The notes: generated by a model from the sequence alone, not told the origin. DNA of 64,000 nt from Glandiceps talaboti (GCF_964340395.1 NC_135556.1:23780223-23844222), one strand, 5' to 3'. Shown: positions 1 through 19,146, counted from the stretch's first letter. Numbers and translations are program-made.

Positions 1-1280
1 AACTCCATGACATTTAAAAGTTGCATTCACAAATCTGTTCCACTTGTTGGAGCTTCTGAATAGTTCTAACTAAATGCAAACTAGTGGAAGTTAATTAAAA
101 GCTTGATGAATATTCATAATTTAGATAGACCAGTGTCTACTTCTAAAAGCCTCACTGACACAGATCATGACCTGCATTCCCCAGTTTGTGTGTAAATATG
201 TGTCTGAAGTCAACATGTTTTGCTTTAGAGAAATGCTTCTGGAAAAGAAGTGTCCCACTCTTCAGAGAGATATTTTGTGCATCTCTCTAAGGATATAGCA
301 AAGAATTCATGCACCAACACTTTGGAAAGCAAATTTCCCTTCATGCTCAAGAAAGAAGTCTCTTATAGCCATTGGCCAACAAACACTCATGAGTCATAAC
401 CAGGAAAGAGTTATGTTTCGTCCTCTCAAAAGGAAACCCTCCTCATCACCATGAGAGAATAAAAGAAGCCCCTTCATCCTCAGGCGAGCCACTTCCCTGT
501 GACCTCAGGGAAAGATTTCCCTCCACCCATTATAGAATAAACTCTCCCCATCCACTGGAGGGCAACCTTCTCTCCTATGAGATCACTTTCTACCATCCGT
601 CCATACGTGGAACAAAATGCTCTCAAACCTCTGAATAGAGAACTCCCTTCTCACTATCCTCTACAGAAAACAATCTCCTTCCAGAATGGTCACTTCACTC
701 ATGTATGCATTGAATTACACCACCATGCAGTATGTGCCATACTCATGTACTTTAGAAAGCCGAATAGTACTGACTAGTAATACTAATATATCCTAGGGGA
801 AACACCCAATTTCCACTGAAAACAAAGACAAATGATGACAAACAAATGGCTTGTATAGCCTCACTAGAAGGTGTTAATTGTTCTTTTCACAAGAAGCTTC
901 CTGTGTGATCATTTAAATTTCAAAAGATGGCAGAGTAAGTGAAAAGAGATCTTTTCCCCCTTGTTTTGTTTTTCGGCCCCAGGACGTAACCTCCTCCTAG
1001 ACAGATAAAAGTGTTGGAAAGAATTAACAATGTGAAAAGATGTGATTTTTTTCAGACTTCCATTAACATCTTTTCATAATGAATAATTTGACGACAGTAA
1101 ACAGGTATGCCCCTGGGTCATCCTAAAGTGAAGCACTTCCTATTTAGGAACAAAACAAGCCTGTCTCATTAAGCTATTCCTAGATAGTCACTATTTTTGT
1201 CTTGTCACATGCTGTAAGGCTTTGGGAAGAAAAGAAGCTGAAAACTCTAAATCTGGTAAAAAATAGTGGCAATGGCATTG
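1..1280. other. No gene recognised
   Basis: AT-rich sequence with only short open frames on either strand. The longest (577 to 777, 66 residues) matches no family I recognise. The stretch may be old repeat, since it has scattered purine/pyrimidine-rich blocks, but no clear ends or internal repeats were found. Confidence 0.5.
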
Positions 1281-2345
1281 TAGCACAACTGTATTTGTTG
1301 CTATGGGCATGGTCTTGTTGCTATGGATATTTGTATTCATTATGGGAATCCTTATCAACTTGCTACCCTTCAAACTTTTCATCTTTGCAATATAAACTAT
1401 TACTTAGCTGTTGCTATGGCCATGGTCCTGTTGCTAGACATATTTGCATACATTTTTTTGAATCTTTATTCACTTACCATCCATCCCTGTTGTTATCTTT
1501 GTAATATGCAGTCATTTCATTGTTGCTAAGGGTGTCATCATGGTTGCTAGGGCCGATTGTGTTGAAATGTTTTCAATAATAACTGCAGAATAGTAACCCC
1601 CAGAAACATTCCCACCAAGTTACAAACCCCATTCACCATACATTTTCAAGATACAAGTTTTTTTACCAAACTTAGATTTTCTGACCTAATTTGCATATCG
1701 CTGATGGGATCATCATGTTGTGAATACAGCTTCATCTATACACCCCCAGATGCATCTCCCTATTAAAGTTCAGCCCAATTTGTTCAGTAGTTTTGGAATT
1801 ACAGAAGTTTGACCCCAAATACAAAGTTTAGACCTAATTGTGCATATCATTGATGGGATCATCATGTTATGAACAATTCTTAATCTAAACACCACTAAGG
1901 ATGTTCCCACCAAATTTCAACCCAATCTGCTCAATAACTTTGGAATTATAGATTTTTGACCAAGACACATTTTAGCTCTAATTTGCATATCACTGATGGG
2001 ATCATGTCATGAACAATTCTTAATATTAACACCCTGAAGAACGTTCCAACCAAATTTCAGCCTAATCTGCTCGGTAGTTTTCTACCAAAAAGACAGTTTT
2101 ATATCTATTTGCATATCACTGATGGGATCATCATGTCATGAACAATTCTTAATCTAACACCCCTAACAACGTTCCCACCAAATTTCAGACTGATCTGCAA
2201 GGTTGTTTTTGTCGTTTCACATTTTTTTGCCCAAATCACACACCGGTAGTAAGATCAGTCGGATTTGAACAATTTCCCAACTAGACACCCAAGGTAATGT
2301 ACCCACCAAATATCATGGCAATTGGTCCAGCGGTTTTTGACTTTA
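1281..2345 (+). repeat. Degenerate tandem array resembling the 3' tail of a mobile element
   Basis: Two kinds of unit follow each other. Near 1288, 1404 and 1519 there are copies around a GTTGCTATGG-type motif about 115 bp apart. From about 1683 there are four or five diverged copies of a 127 to 150 bp unit, each with a CATATC.CTGATGGGATCAT core (near 1696, 1846, 1986 and 2113), then CCCACCAAATTTCA and an AATCTGCTC-type segment. The last copy runs into GGTCCAGCGGTTTTTGAC and then a CA/CAGA microsatellite. That order is reminiscent of non-LTR element 3' ends in marine invertebrates. The family assignment is inference; the tandem structure is read directly. Confidence 0.6.
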
Positions 2346-2358
2346 ACTTTAATTGTTT

Positions 2359-2370
2359 ACACACACACAT

Positions 2371-2409
<39 letters not shown>

Positions 2410-2424
2410 CAGACAGACAGACAG
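2359..2424 (+). repeat. (CA)n followed by (CAGA)n microsatellite
   Basis: An almost pure CA run of about 48 bp is followed by four CAGA units. It directly ends the tandem array to its left, as simple-repeat tails of non-LTR elements often do. Confidence 0.9.
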
Positions 2425-2502
2425 AAACTTTGCCATGCCTATAGTACAATCATTTCAGTCGTGCTACAAAACTAATTCAATAATCACGGAAGACTCTACA
2501 AC

Positions 2503-2600
2503 CTATATAGTATATGATAAAAGAGGTGTTTGATCAGATGTCACCAAAGCATTTTGATTGTTATGTTGAAACAAATGTGGAAAAAGAACAGGAAACTATG
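2503..2600 (+). repeat. Dispersed repeat, copy A (partner at 14959-15080)
   Basis: From CTATATAGTATATGATAAAA to AGGAAACTATG this 98-bp segment matches 14959 to 15080 almost base for base. The partner carries 24 extra bases after GATAAAAG. Same orientation, 12.5 kb apart. No terminal inverted repeat was seen, so the family is unknown. Confidence 0.85.
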
Positions 2601-3097
2601 AACGTGACACCCACAAAACGACTTAAAACTGACAATAACTTGAAGAGGAAAAGAATTTCATTAATTTGTCTGTAAGTGCACGATACCACAATAAAAAACG
2701 TGATTATATGACGTTTCCTTTTTTTCAACTCATTTGTTCTATTCAGGTAAAATCGATGGTTATAAAACACACACGTTAGCTAGGACACAGTTGATTTAAA
2801 ATTCAGGTGCTTACTGGAGTATTTGATGCAGTCACAGGAATGTGAAAGAAATAGACTGAAAAAATGAGAATTAACTGAAGTGGAAAATAATGATTCTAAA
2901 GTAATATAACATGATACTGAAATGCAAAAGAAAACAAAACACGGGTGTGGAGAAAATGGAAAGGAAAGGAGTGAGTTCTTCATTTTGGAAGGGAGAGAGG
3001 AAAGAGTACTGTCAAGAGGGGATTAAAAGTCCATTATCAACTACCATGAAAGAAATTCAAAAGAAAGACTAATACTAATAGAAACAGCAGTGAGAAA

Positions 3098-8364
<5,267 letters not shown>

Positions 8365-8438
8365 TTAAGAGCAGCTGTAGTTAAATTCTTTTGTGTTCAC
8401 TCTATGTTTTACCATACCCAAACCCCCTCCCCTCCACC
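8365..8438 (-). CDS. Candidate last exon of the NDFIP-like gene (uncertain)
   Basis: On the minus strand a good acceptor (TTTCATTCATATTCCTAG) opens a frame in the phase left by exon 6. It would encode a glycine-rich start, then GMVKHRVNTKEFNYSCS, and stop at TAA; the stop overlaps an AATAAA polyadenylation-type signal. Splice phase, stop and signal fit. The protein does not: known NDFIPs continue with a hydrophobic segment and an RGFINYxKVR-like tail, while this exon would cut membrane segment 3 short. A rival candidate lies at 6233-6418 but has no clean acceptor. The true last exon may be elsewhere. Confidence 0.3.
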
Positions 8439-8699
8439 CTAGGAATATGAATGAAAGTATCATAAACAATATAATTTCCTGAATCTTCCCCTTTATTACC
8501 AAGATCATCAAACCTTCAAAAAACATTGCATATACAATAATTATATAAATATATGAACACACATAATCTCCCCCACCCCCACATACACACACCTATTAAA
8601 CCGTAACTTGTACCTTTTCTAATATAAATCACTATAAAACTCATTTTTATGTACTATTGAATATGAACACTATAAAAAGAAAAGTATGCATAGGTACTG

Positions 8700-8713
8700 C
8701 CACAAGAGGGCAG
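8700..8713 (+). promoter_or_regulatory. CTCF-like motif
   Basis: CCACAAGAGGGCAG matches the CCASYAGRKGGCRS consensus at 13 of 14 positions. It sits 50 bp beyond the exon 6 donor in the last intron. One of several such matches in the window; occupancy is unknown. Confidence 0.35.
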
Positions 8714-8761
8714 TATAACCATTTCAACCAACATGTATTGCGAAAAGTTCATTGAACTCAC

Positions 8762-8828
8762 CTAGTAGGAGAAGAATCCACCATAAACATGGCAAAGTAT
8801 CAACATAGTTGTTAAAACTTGTGGTGTG
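8762..8828 (-). CDS. NDFIP (1/2-like): NDFIP-like exon 6 (start of membrane segment 3)
   Basis: Acceptor ATTTTATTTCAG and donor G-GTGAGT. Encodes [20 protein letters not shown] and two more leucines, ending one base into a Gly codon. LWW-I-LLLG aligns with the YWLWWVFLVLG segment of vertebrate NDFIP1. The preceding hydrophilic loop ([11 protein letters not shown]) has diverged from the vertebrate FSTYFPGYFDGQ. Confidence 0.85.
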
Positions 8829-11800
8829 CTGAAATAAAATTGAATATAAATAATTAGACAATGTTAATTATAAAGAGGGCTGAAGGATGTACACAATTAT
8901 GAAAACTAGGACCCTCTCGGAGAAAGTGTTGGATTGGTCATTCAAATCAACCAGAACTGTTACCGAAATTTCTATTCAAACATTCAAACACCAATTCTGG
9001 CTATTTGAAATAGAATATTACTGCCTAGGCACATCATAAAAATAATGAACATTTAATTTCTTGATTGACACCATAACTTCCACTCGACCTTCATGTTCAA
9101 TATTTTGACCCTCTAGCATTAGGTAAAATGCTATTGCAGGTACTGAGAGTTGTTCGAAACACTGATATTCATAAGTATGGCGCCCTCTAGAGGGGAAAAA
9201 CAAGGTTGACAATCAATCAATCAATGAAACTGATATTGGTGTGACATACCAAACCTGAAACCACATGGTATACACTGTGTTTTGTGTGGTGTTTTTTTCA
9301 CAATAAAATGTTGATACTTACCATCATAATAACAACCCATTTCACAATGGAGAGTCCAAAACCTGAAATAGCACCATACCGACCAGCTACTGTTGTTGTC
9401 ATACAGAATGAAAACAACAGACCAATCCAGTTGAAGATAAATGCAACTGAAAATAAGACAAACAACAATAAATTGGTTATCAAACACATGTCCTTGAACT
9501 TGAACTTGACCTTCCACATCAACTCTTGATTCAATTTATCAGATGAACAGACAACCATAGAAGTATACATTGCTACCTGCATTCTCTCAAGATTTCTAAT
9601 CAAGATGGGTTATACAGAGGCTACTTTGTCACTGTGGGTACAGTTTTCAGTATGAACTTGATAGAGAAACTAAATTACAAACCTTCAGAATTTTTTGTTT
9701 ATCTCTCATTTACACATTAACTGCAGTAGCTTTAATTTTCATTTATATTTTTATTAACAAACCAAATAGGGCTCATAATTTATGTTTGTCTTGGTTGATT
9801 TGTCTCAAAGAAAACACAACACTATCATTTAACAAAAATCTACAATATCACTTCTTCCTTCATAAATGTGTCTCTCTGTCGAATTGTATGGAACACTGAA
9901 GTAGCATACAACTCTTTTGTCGATGCCAGACAAGACGAGAAAATGATTTTCACCTCCTTCAATTCGGTGCCAGAGGATTAAAATAAATTACTCTTCAGTA
10001 AATGATTACAAAACTGAGTGAGATTCTAACTCAAAGGAAGTCAGTTATGACATAGGGGCATCATATCAACATACTGTAGTACTGCACTGTTCTCCCCCCG
10101 GCACAATAAAATGCAAGGATGCGGGTAATTTGCATAATACTTAATAACAAGACATTGTAGAATGATCCACATATATAATATGCATGTCTTCAACATTCAA
10201 ACATACTCTAACATGTTTATATTTACAAAATACACAGTGGGATATTGAGATCAGACACTTCTGTTTATGTCAAAGTATTATTATAATATTGTTATTCAAA
10301 GATTACTAAAGCGCAAGGATGGTAGAACACTTTTGAATCATGGCAGAAACTTGCCAAGTATGGCAGCCTGGGTGTGACTGTTACACCATGCTTTCTCTCC
10401 AGTGAGGAGAACACTGAGTAGGAAATAAATATGTCATCAAATCAACATGTGTCTGGACATTACTGCGATAGAAGTTACACAGAGATTGTCATGATTTTAC
10501 TATCTCCAATTTGACATGTTTTGTGTGTTTTTGTTTTTTTGTCTTTTCTCTAGTTTTTCATTTTAGGAGCCTGTAAAAGGGACTTGCTCTCATTGGTCTT
10601 CCATTAATATACTGCTGAGACTCCATCATCTGTAAACAAACTAACATGTAAGAAGAAGACATATAAACTCTTTTCCTTTCTTCAGTTGAACTTCAGTATT
10701 TAACAAGCCTTCTAGAAGACAACCCCCCCCCCCCCCCCCCCCTTTCAAACAATACAATGTGTCAGTGATAGCCAGAAATTGGCTCGATTTTGATAAGTTT
10801 ATTTAACTTACTGATAAATGTACAGATAAACATGACATCACCCCCTAGGTCCATATCAATGTCACGGTCCCTACTACCTCCTTCATGATGGTCATTCTAC
10901 AGAGAAAACACAAACAAATCAAAGAAAACAAGTCAAGTTTGAAATGAGTGACAATATTGATTTTTGGGGTTGATTGTATCAATGAAGTCAATATCTTATG
11001 AGGAAAATTGTGTGATAAGAGATTATAGTTAGTAGTTATTATATTAATTATATCAATAACATGAATGTTTTTTAAATAGGAATCAGATTATGTCTATTTT
11101 GATGCATCTTGTATTTTATATAATTGAAAATTAGTTTCAGTCATCTGCCATTTTGTTTACTTTATTTATTGTTATTTTTCCATTTATTTACTATATGCCA
11201 TCTTGTTTGTTTTGTATTATGTTTTATCAACTTCAAACTGTTATTGGGATACATGGTTCTGTTTATGTTTATCTAGACGTTGTGTGAGAAGAACCTTTGA
11301 CTCAACAGACTATCAAGTTCAAATACAGTCTAATAATAATAATAATAATAATTATAAAATAAGTATATAATACTACTACTACTACTACTAATAATAATAA
11401 TACTAAGCACTTTTATGCTATCATATTCATATAGATAACTGACATATTTATTTTGATTTAGGGTGCAATACATAGTACATAGTGTTCTTCAATATCTTTA
11501 TTACACTTATGTACCCAAACAGAATTGTCAATTTTCTATACGGTTGTAATAAAGTAATATCTAATCTAATCTAATCTAATCTAATATGGATCACTGATTG
11601 ATTATTACACTGCAATGAGGATATTAATAATATCAATAATTTGAATGGTTGACAGTTATGGTTATATTTCATAGTTCTGCTAGGTCAGGTCATAGTATAG
11701 TAGATACTGAGTTGTAAGCTTTGTAGTAATATTTGAAGACGTTTGTGTACGCCTTGGTATGTCCAGTGAACAAACCGAAAGCTGCAGCCTGTTAAACAAA

Positions 11801-14800
11801 CACAATAACACAATAGCACTGCAAACAATCACATTCCACACTGTTGCCATGGTGATGTTTGCAACAATAGGCTGACTGTTATGATTATTTTAAGATAGCA
11901 ATCAGGGGTGACATAGCCCTTACTTGAAGATAAGCAAACAGATAATTTATAGCAGGACAAACAAATAGACACCCATTAAGGTCACATGAAATGATGCTAT
12001 GTGACAGAACTGTGAATGTTTGATACAAATTGACCTCACATTATTGAAATCTGAATCTTTAAATACAATATTTTGCCAGGGGGCAGCAAAATTTTTCCCC
12101 ATTTTTCTATGCTTCCAATTTCCAAATCTCTGAAATTATCATATATGTACAGGATGCTATGTAATTTTACCAAATTCCCCTTCTCTGTCTTATTGCATGT
12201 CTACATATTGGCACAAAAACACAGCTGTGGTATTTGCTTTGCAGTGATTTGTATATTTACTTGGCTATGGCTGATTAAATAGAAAAAGGGAGCGGTGAAA
12301 ACACACCTTTTTGAATAATTGACAAGAGTAGAGATATAGGTGTGTAGGTATACAATCACTAAAGCATAGAAAATCCGCATAACAGACTCCCAACAACCTG
12401 TATAGTTATATGCGGCATGTGGGTGGTCAAATCAAGTGGCGTGTAAAGTAGACCCCAAGAAAAGAGAAAAGACATAAAAGAAAAGGAAAGGAAAGAAGTA
12501 AGAAAATCAGGGTGTGTGATGCTCTAAATCCCTTTGCTGACACAATACAACTGTCTCGGTATTCAACTCTTTTAAAAAAGTTGGCTATAAAAAGCAATGA
12601 TCCATATACTGACTGCTTGAAAACAAAACCATAGGAATGTCAGCGAAAAAAAAGGTACATAAGTTTTTCCTATTCATTGATATTAGTTTGCCACAGTGGG
12701 GTCATGATAGGTACAGAAAAGTGGAATGTCGGCGTCGCCTAAAAAATGGTGACGTTTCTTCATAAAATGTTAAACATCAACGAAAGATTTATATTTTTGA
12801 TGCTGTATTTTATGACAAAATACAAACTATTATGCATATTTTCTATATGTGTGTTCATGTAAGACAGTATGTTTGTTGAAAATGTGTATATCAGAGCCTA
12901 ACCCAATTTGAAGCAATAGCGCCCCCTAGTGTTCAAAGCTATAATTCGCGGGTCACATTTTCAGTCAAAACTGCCTTTTCCCAAATCTATAGTAATTGAA
13001 TCCAAAATAACTGGATTTGGTTTTTTTACAAGTTTCAGAAGAAGTTTTATCTGGACTGAATGAAAAAACAAATGCGTATGAAGCAATATCATGTTATTTA
13101 CAAGTAGAATATACATAGACTTTAAGACCCAAAAGAATACAATTTCAAGAAATTCAATGATAACCATTTATAACTTGTAAGTGGATTTTGACTCTTACCA
13201 CTAATGGTTCTGTTTCTTTTTGTTTTTGCACATCATCATAACTTGGAAGAGTTGTGGCTATGTTGTATGGTGGTGGATCATTCTCATCTTTTGGATCTTC
13301 TGCAAAAAAGAAAAAAATATATATATATGTTATGTCAGCTGAGAAATAAGACAACAGCAAACAATACTTTACAAAACACTGAAATGATCTCCCTACACCA
13401 AGGTTTGAAATTAACTTTTTTCTTTTGGTAGTCCTAGTGGGCTACCAATTTCAGAAAGTGGTAGCCCAAGGATTGTGACCAGTTGTCCCATATTCCTGAC
13501 CTGAAAACAGAGTTCCTCTAGTGGAAATGTGTGTGTTATTAAAATACTTTCATATTCGTAAATCTTCCATCCTTTAAATCTTCACATAATCAGTGGCAGG
13601 GCTACCAGCTGAATATTATGGTAGCCCAATGACAAGAATTGGTAGTCTGTGGGCATAGGACTACTGTTAATTTCAAGCCCTGCCTACGTAAAGTAACAAG
13701 AATGCGAAGCCCTTTTTATCATTTCTGAATGCCCTTTTCATATAATGGATATCATACTTCATTTTATACATCTTCATTTTCTGTCAAAATGGTATAATAA
13801 CAGTCACTCAGGCCCAGCTCTTCTTTTCTGGTCTAAAATCACCAAATAGTCTAATAAGGTGTTACTGATCTGTATGACCTATGGCAACAATGCACTACCA
13901 TGATATTAGTGTCACTAGTATACAAGAATTGAGAGAATATATCTGAAAGTTAACAGCCAATAATTTACCTAAGTTATACCATGCATAAGCCAAAAATATA
14001 GAATATATACTCTGGCCATTCTACATCACAACAATGCGCGTCTATGTTACAACAACGCATGTCTACACTACTGGTTCTGCTGTTTTCAAAGTATGAGTCA
14101 AAACGTTCAAAATTGTCATTATTTCCCCCCAATTTTTCTTGGATATGGATATTACTGGCACTGGTATAATTATGTTATTCTCCAATATTTTTCTTCATTC
14201 AGCTGGAAAATACTCATGACCTAAGGGTTGTCTACGAGTCAATAGATGAGTAGTGACAAAGGCCCCTTAGGTCAGTAGTGACAAAGGCCCCTTAGGTCAC
14301 TCATTTTTTCCTCGGCTGAATGAAGAAAAATATAGGGGAATAACATCTAATTATACCATACCATGCCATGTCCTGGCATGTTTTCTTTATAAATGCCCAT
14401 TGTTATAAGTTTTATATTTTGTAAAGTACTTCAGGCAAAACACACACACTACATTCTACATTGTACATATTTGAATATATGTATTCTCCTGGTTATTTCC
14501 ATACATACATTTCTATACATACTATACCCACCATAATTATAATACGTGTACAATTGGTATCATGTATTCACTTGTTTTTGATGATAATACAATCAAACTA
14601 CGATTACCTGTCAATATAAATGAATGTTTTTGAAATGCCAACACAACTCATTTCTTTCTTGTTTCCAAAATTTTCATTTTTGTGCACTTGTGAGCACTTT
14701 AAAGATAAAAAGATGGGGTTTTCTTTTCAAAATGATCAATTTATTGATATAGTACCACTACCAGTGTGCTAGCCTACTAACCTGGTGGTGTTGGAGTACT

Positions 14801-17800
14801 TGGTCTAGTATCTTCTGGAGATGGTGGTGGTACTACCAATGCCATGATCACTGCAGAACTTTCCTCATCATCTTGGTCCACCTACAAATAAACAAACCAA
14901 ACAAATATTGAGATGTTATGTACATTTGTTACCAGTATAAGTACCTAACTCACTACCACTATATAGTATATGATAAAAGCAAAGGAAACAAAAGTCCCAC
15001 TTGAGGTGTTTGATCAGATGTCACCAAAGCATTTTTATTGTTATGTTGAAACAAATGTGGAAAAAGAACAGGAAACTATGGTACGAGACACTGTAAGTTA
15101 CCACTGTAACCAGTAAATGTCATATTCAATGACACTGATAAGACTGCACGAGTCTTTCTGGATATTATTATTATTATTATTGACTAAATATTTAATCTCG
15201 ATAAACTGTTGAGCCATAGGCTCTTCTTGCACAATGTCAAAAAGGAGATTCAAGTTGGTAAAACAGTATACAATGTAAATTCTAAACTGTGTCATTCCAA
15301 TATACAACATACAATATGTTCAACAATAATTTGAAGCCTTGAAAATACTGATGGCTTTAAAGTTTTATGTACAAACAAGCTTTTTGTTTAGGAATGGTCA
15401 GTAAAACATACAGTGACAACACAACGCAATGCAACATAAAAAATTTATATATGCACTTATTCATACATTCATTTTCAAACGTTTGTGCTAAAAGTAAAAC
15501 CAATCTAAACAACCAACTTCTATTGTATGATGAATCATACTATTGTGGCAAAAATCAAGGTGAATGTACATTGTAGTTTCTGGTACAAAATAACACTGAG
15601 ACTGAGACACTGTTACAGACACAGACACAGACACAGACACAGACACAGACACAGACACAGACACAGACACAGACAGACACTGACAAGACAGACACAGACG
15701 CAGACGCAGACGCAGACACAGGCAGATGCAGACAGAGACACTGACACATGCAGTCAGAAACATGCAGACACAGACTCAGAAAGACACAGACATACACAGA
15801 AAGACAGACACAGACACAGACACAAAGACATCCCTTCATACATTCATACATATTTATATTTGCTTCTATATTTAACAACAAAGTTATATGATTCAAACTA
15901 GAGTACATGAAGTATAACAACAAAAGGTTGAACAAAGTATAGAATTACCATATTTTTTATTGTATATGCAATAATTTGCTATGGTAAGTGTCATATTACA
16001 ATACTACATGTACCATGACCTTTTGAACCACTGGAGTAAGAATTCACATAATTCCTTTGCAAAGGTGTATCACTAGACTCTCTCACAGTCCTCGGAGCAT
16101 TGCATCGCTAAAAGGACTGTTTTGCATGTACCAATATCTACTGCATAGTTGTACTCGAATATCCTTGTACTGTGGGCCCTCATCAACTACATACATGTAG
16201 GGCTAATCATTTGTTGACATGTTACTGCAAGCCTGGGCATCACACTAACACATCAACAAATGATTAGTCCTATAATGTAGTTGATGATGGCCCACAGTAC
16301 AAGGATATTCTACTAGTCCAATTATGCAGTAACTATCGGTACATACAAAACTGCTAATAGCGATGCTCTCGTAGACTGGTGAGAGAGTCTAGTGTATTAT
16401 ATGAATATTTATGTGCATGGTTATTACTATTTACAAACAGCTGAGTCATCGCTCCTCTTTCCTTTGATGTGTCTATTTTGTTCTTTATTATTACTACTAG
16501 TAAATGTATGACTTGAAGTGTCATTATACTACCATGAACTTTTGAACTGTCACGGTTTTCAATAATACTGGCTAATAATGGAGACAAATGGTTATGTACC
16601 TTAACCTTTGACCTTAACAGCTGATCTGCTATTTAAACTGATAGTTGGTCTTGTTGGCCATCACATAGCTACATACATGTATTACATGTGTTTGTACATA
16701 AATATTTTATATATTAAACATAGATGTAGGTATAGTTAGTGTTACACGTCATGTCCTTTTTCTGTTATCAAATTTCAAACATGTCAAAACACAAGAAAAC
16801 ACATGGTATTAAGACTGCATTGAAATGATAAATCTGTGTACCCATCTTTCAATCAACAATAATGGTAGCTCATCAGTGTGCCCTCTAAGCTAATTTGACG
16901 TGCCACTGATGCACACATCTTCTAGTGGCGCACAAATATTTGGTGTTACTCTATCTCTTACTATGTGGTGACTCACAAGAAATGCCAGTTTTTATCATTT
17001 TGATTCACAACAACAAAATTTGGCTATCATTAGAGGGCACACTGTAACTTGCTAGTCTTGTCAATGTGCTATCCTTGATAACGATATTGAATCTCCAGAT
17101 ATCTCTTTACTGCTATCCTTGATATCGAATCTCAAGAACTATCTTTAGTTTAGTGCTATCCGTGGCATCAAATCTCAAGAACTTTACTTGGGATGAAGAG
17201 ATGAATCTATGGGTAGATATAAACTAGTGACTTGCCTATGTGACTTGACATACTAGCTTGACAGTATGTTCATTTTCAAACCAGATAGCCAAGTCTCTGG
17301 GCTACAACAATGTTATGTACTTTAAATATTGAAAGGCTGAGATATCTTCTACAAGCTTATGCACATGTAAAGTGTATGTTGTAAATGATTCAGAACATTC
17401 AGGGAGGATCACACAATGTCACACAAGCTCAATAAAGGGATTTTGTTTATGCCGAAACCCTCTCTCCCTTCCTCCTAAATGAACGTTATCAAATGTGTGA
17501 CAATGACATCTTGGTAAAAACAGTAACAGTCACACCAAGTTGCAAATTGTATATACCATAGTGGTGTGATCGCTACTATTTTCACAGTCTAAGTTACCAC
17601 TGTATTATATGGGGCATGGCCATTTGCATCAATCTAGCTTCAAAGGTCACCCATTGGGCACAGACATTGGCTATTTTGACCAATCAAATTACAGCTTTTA
17701 CAAACAAGAGAACATCAGCCCTTAGGAAATACATGTACTTCTAGTTTGGTCCTCCGTAACAAGAAATCTGACTTTTTATTATTATCATTATTATTATTAA

Positions 17801-19146
17801 ACTTTATTTCGGGAGAGAAAAGAACACAAAAATGCCCATAAACATCCCATAGATAAAAACTATACATGTTGTAGGCTTGTGTGTCGTATTACGTACCTAG
17901 TCTGCCTGTAAATGGGCAGAAACGCACTGTTGCATATTGATTTCTCAATGCAAAGGGCCATAATCAAACAACAAAAGCTACTTACACACTGTTGGCAGAT
18001 TTTTTCCTATTCTAATATTCAGTAGTCTCGAGCAGTAAATTGTAATAATTAACCATATGTTGGTAATGGATCAGAAGCCCAGAAGCATTTCTACCATGAC
18101 CGTTCATACATATATACATACATACATACAAAATGTACATACATACATACATACATACATACATACATACGTATATGTTATTTGCCAAATACCGTTCCAT
18201 ATCTTGCTGCGAGAGGTATTTTTTCTGGTATAACGGAGAGCCGGAGGCGAGCCGTTATACCAGAAAAATTACCTCGAGCAGCAAGATGTGGAACAGTATT
18301 TGGCAAATAACATACTTATACGTCACCTGCGACTATGAATTCATTTTCGAATGTCTAAAAATGCTGTTTCATGTTAAAATAAAATCACTTCCGCGTTATA
18401 CTGTCGAGCGTAGTATCATGCACCTCTCTGATAACTGCAATGCGGTTGTTTACATGTCAGCCTTAACTTTATCATCCAATCAGAGTGCGCGTTTGCTCAG
18501 TAGTATGACGTAATGTTTACTATTTGCATATCACTCAGCGATATATTCAAACTTAATAACCATCAGCTGAAAAATGAGTGCGTCTTTGTTTTGCGTACTG
18601 TATTCCATTAAATGTACATAAATGTTCGTGATATGCTTTGTTGTTCTAGTTAAGCAAAAATTACACCCTTTGTGGTGGTAATTTTCATATCCTTCATAAA
18701 TTTAGGAATTCATGTTTACGATCGCGTGACGACCGTGCGTTCACCGTCACTGGACTTTCACGGTTGTGTGTGGAATTTTTGACTATTTCCCTGTGACATG
18801 AAAAGTACAGTTCAAAGACTTGTTACAATGTATAAAACGGTGATATTTTGTTCGATTGACAACAAATTTGGCATTGGAAATGCTGGTTATAGCTCGATCT
18901 CTAGTTGTCTGCTAGATTTGTTTACAAGGGGACGTGTAGTGATCACGTGATACAACAAGCAAAAATACGGCTGTTGGTGAAAAATACGCCTGTGTATCTG
19001 CAGGGCTCTCGACCAATCAGAATGCGAGATTGGTGACAGGTGACGTATAAATACATACATTATACATACATACATGCATACATGCATACATACATACATG
19101 CATGCATGCATGCATGTATACATACATACATACATACATACATACA

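Larger units (their letters stand above)
10897..13198 (-). other. NDFIP-like intron 3
   Basis: Holds an AAT/ATT/TAC microsatellite (about 11330-11402), five CTAAT units (about 11558-11585), a CTCF-like motif at 12919 and a stop-terminated cryptic exon at 11690-11788. Otherwise featureless AT-rich DNA. Confidence 0.7.
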
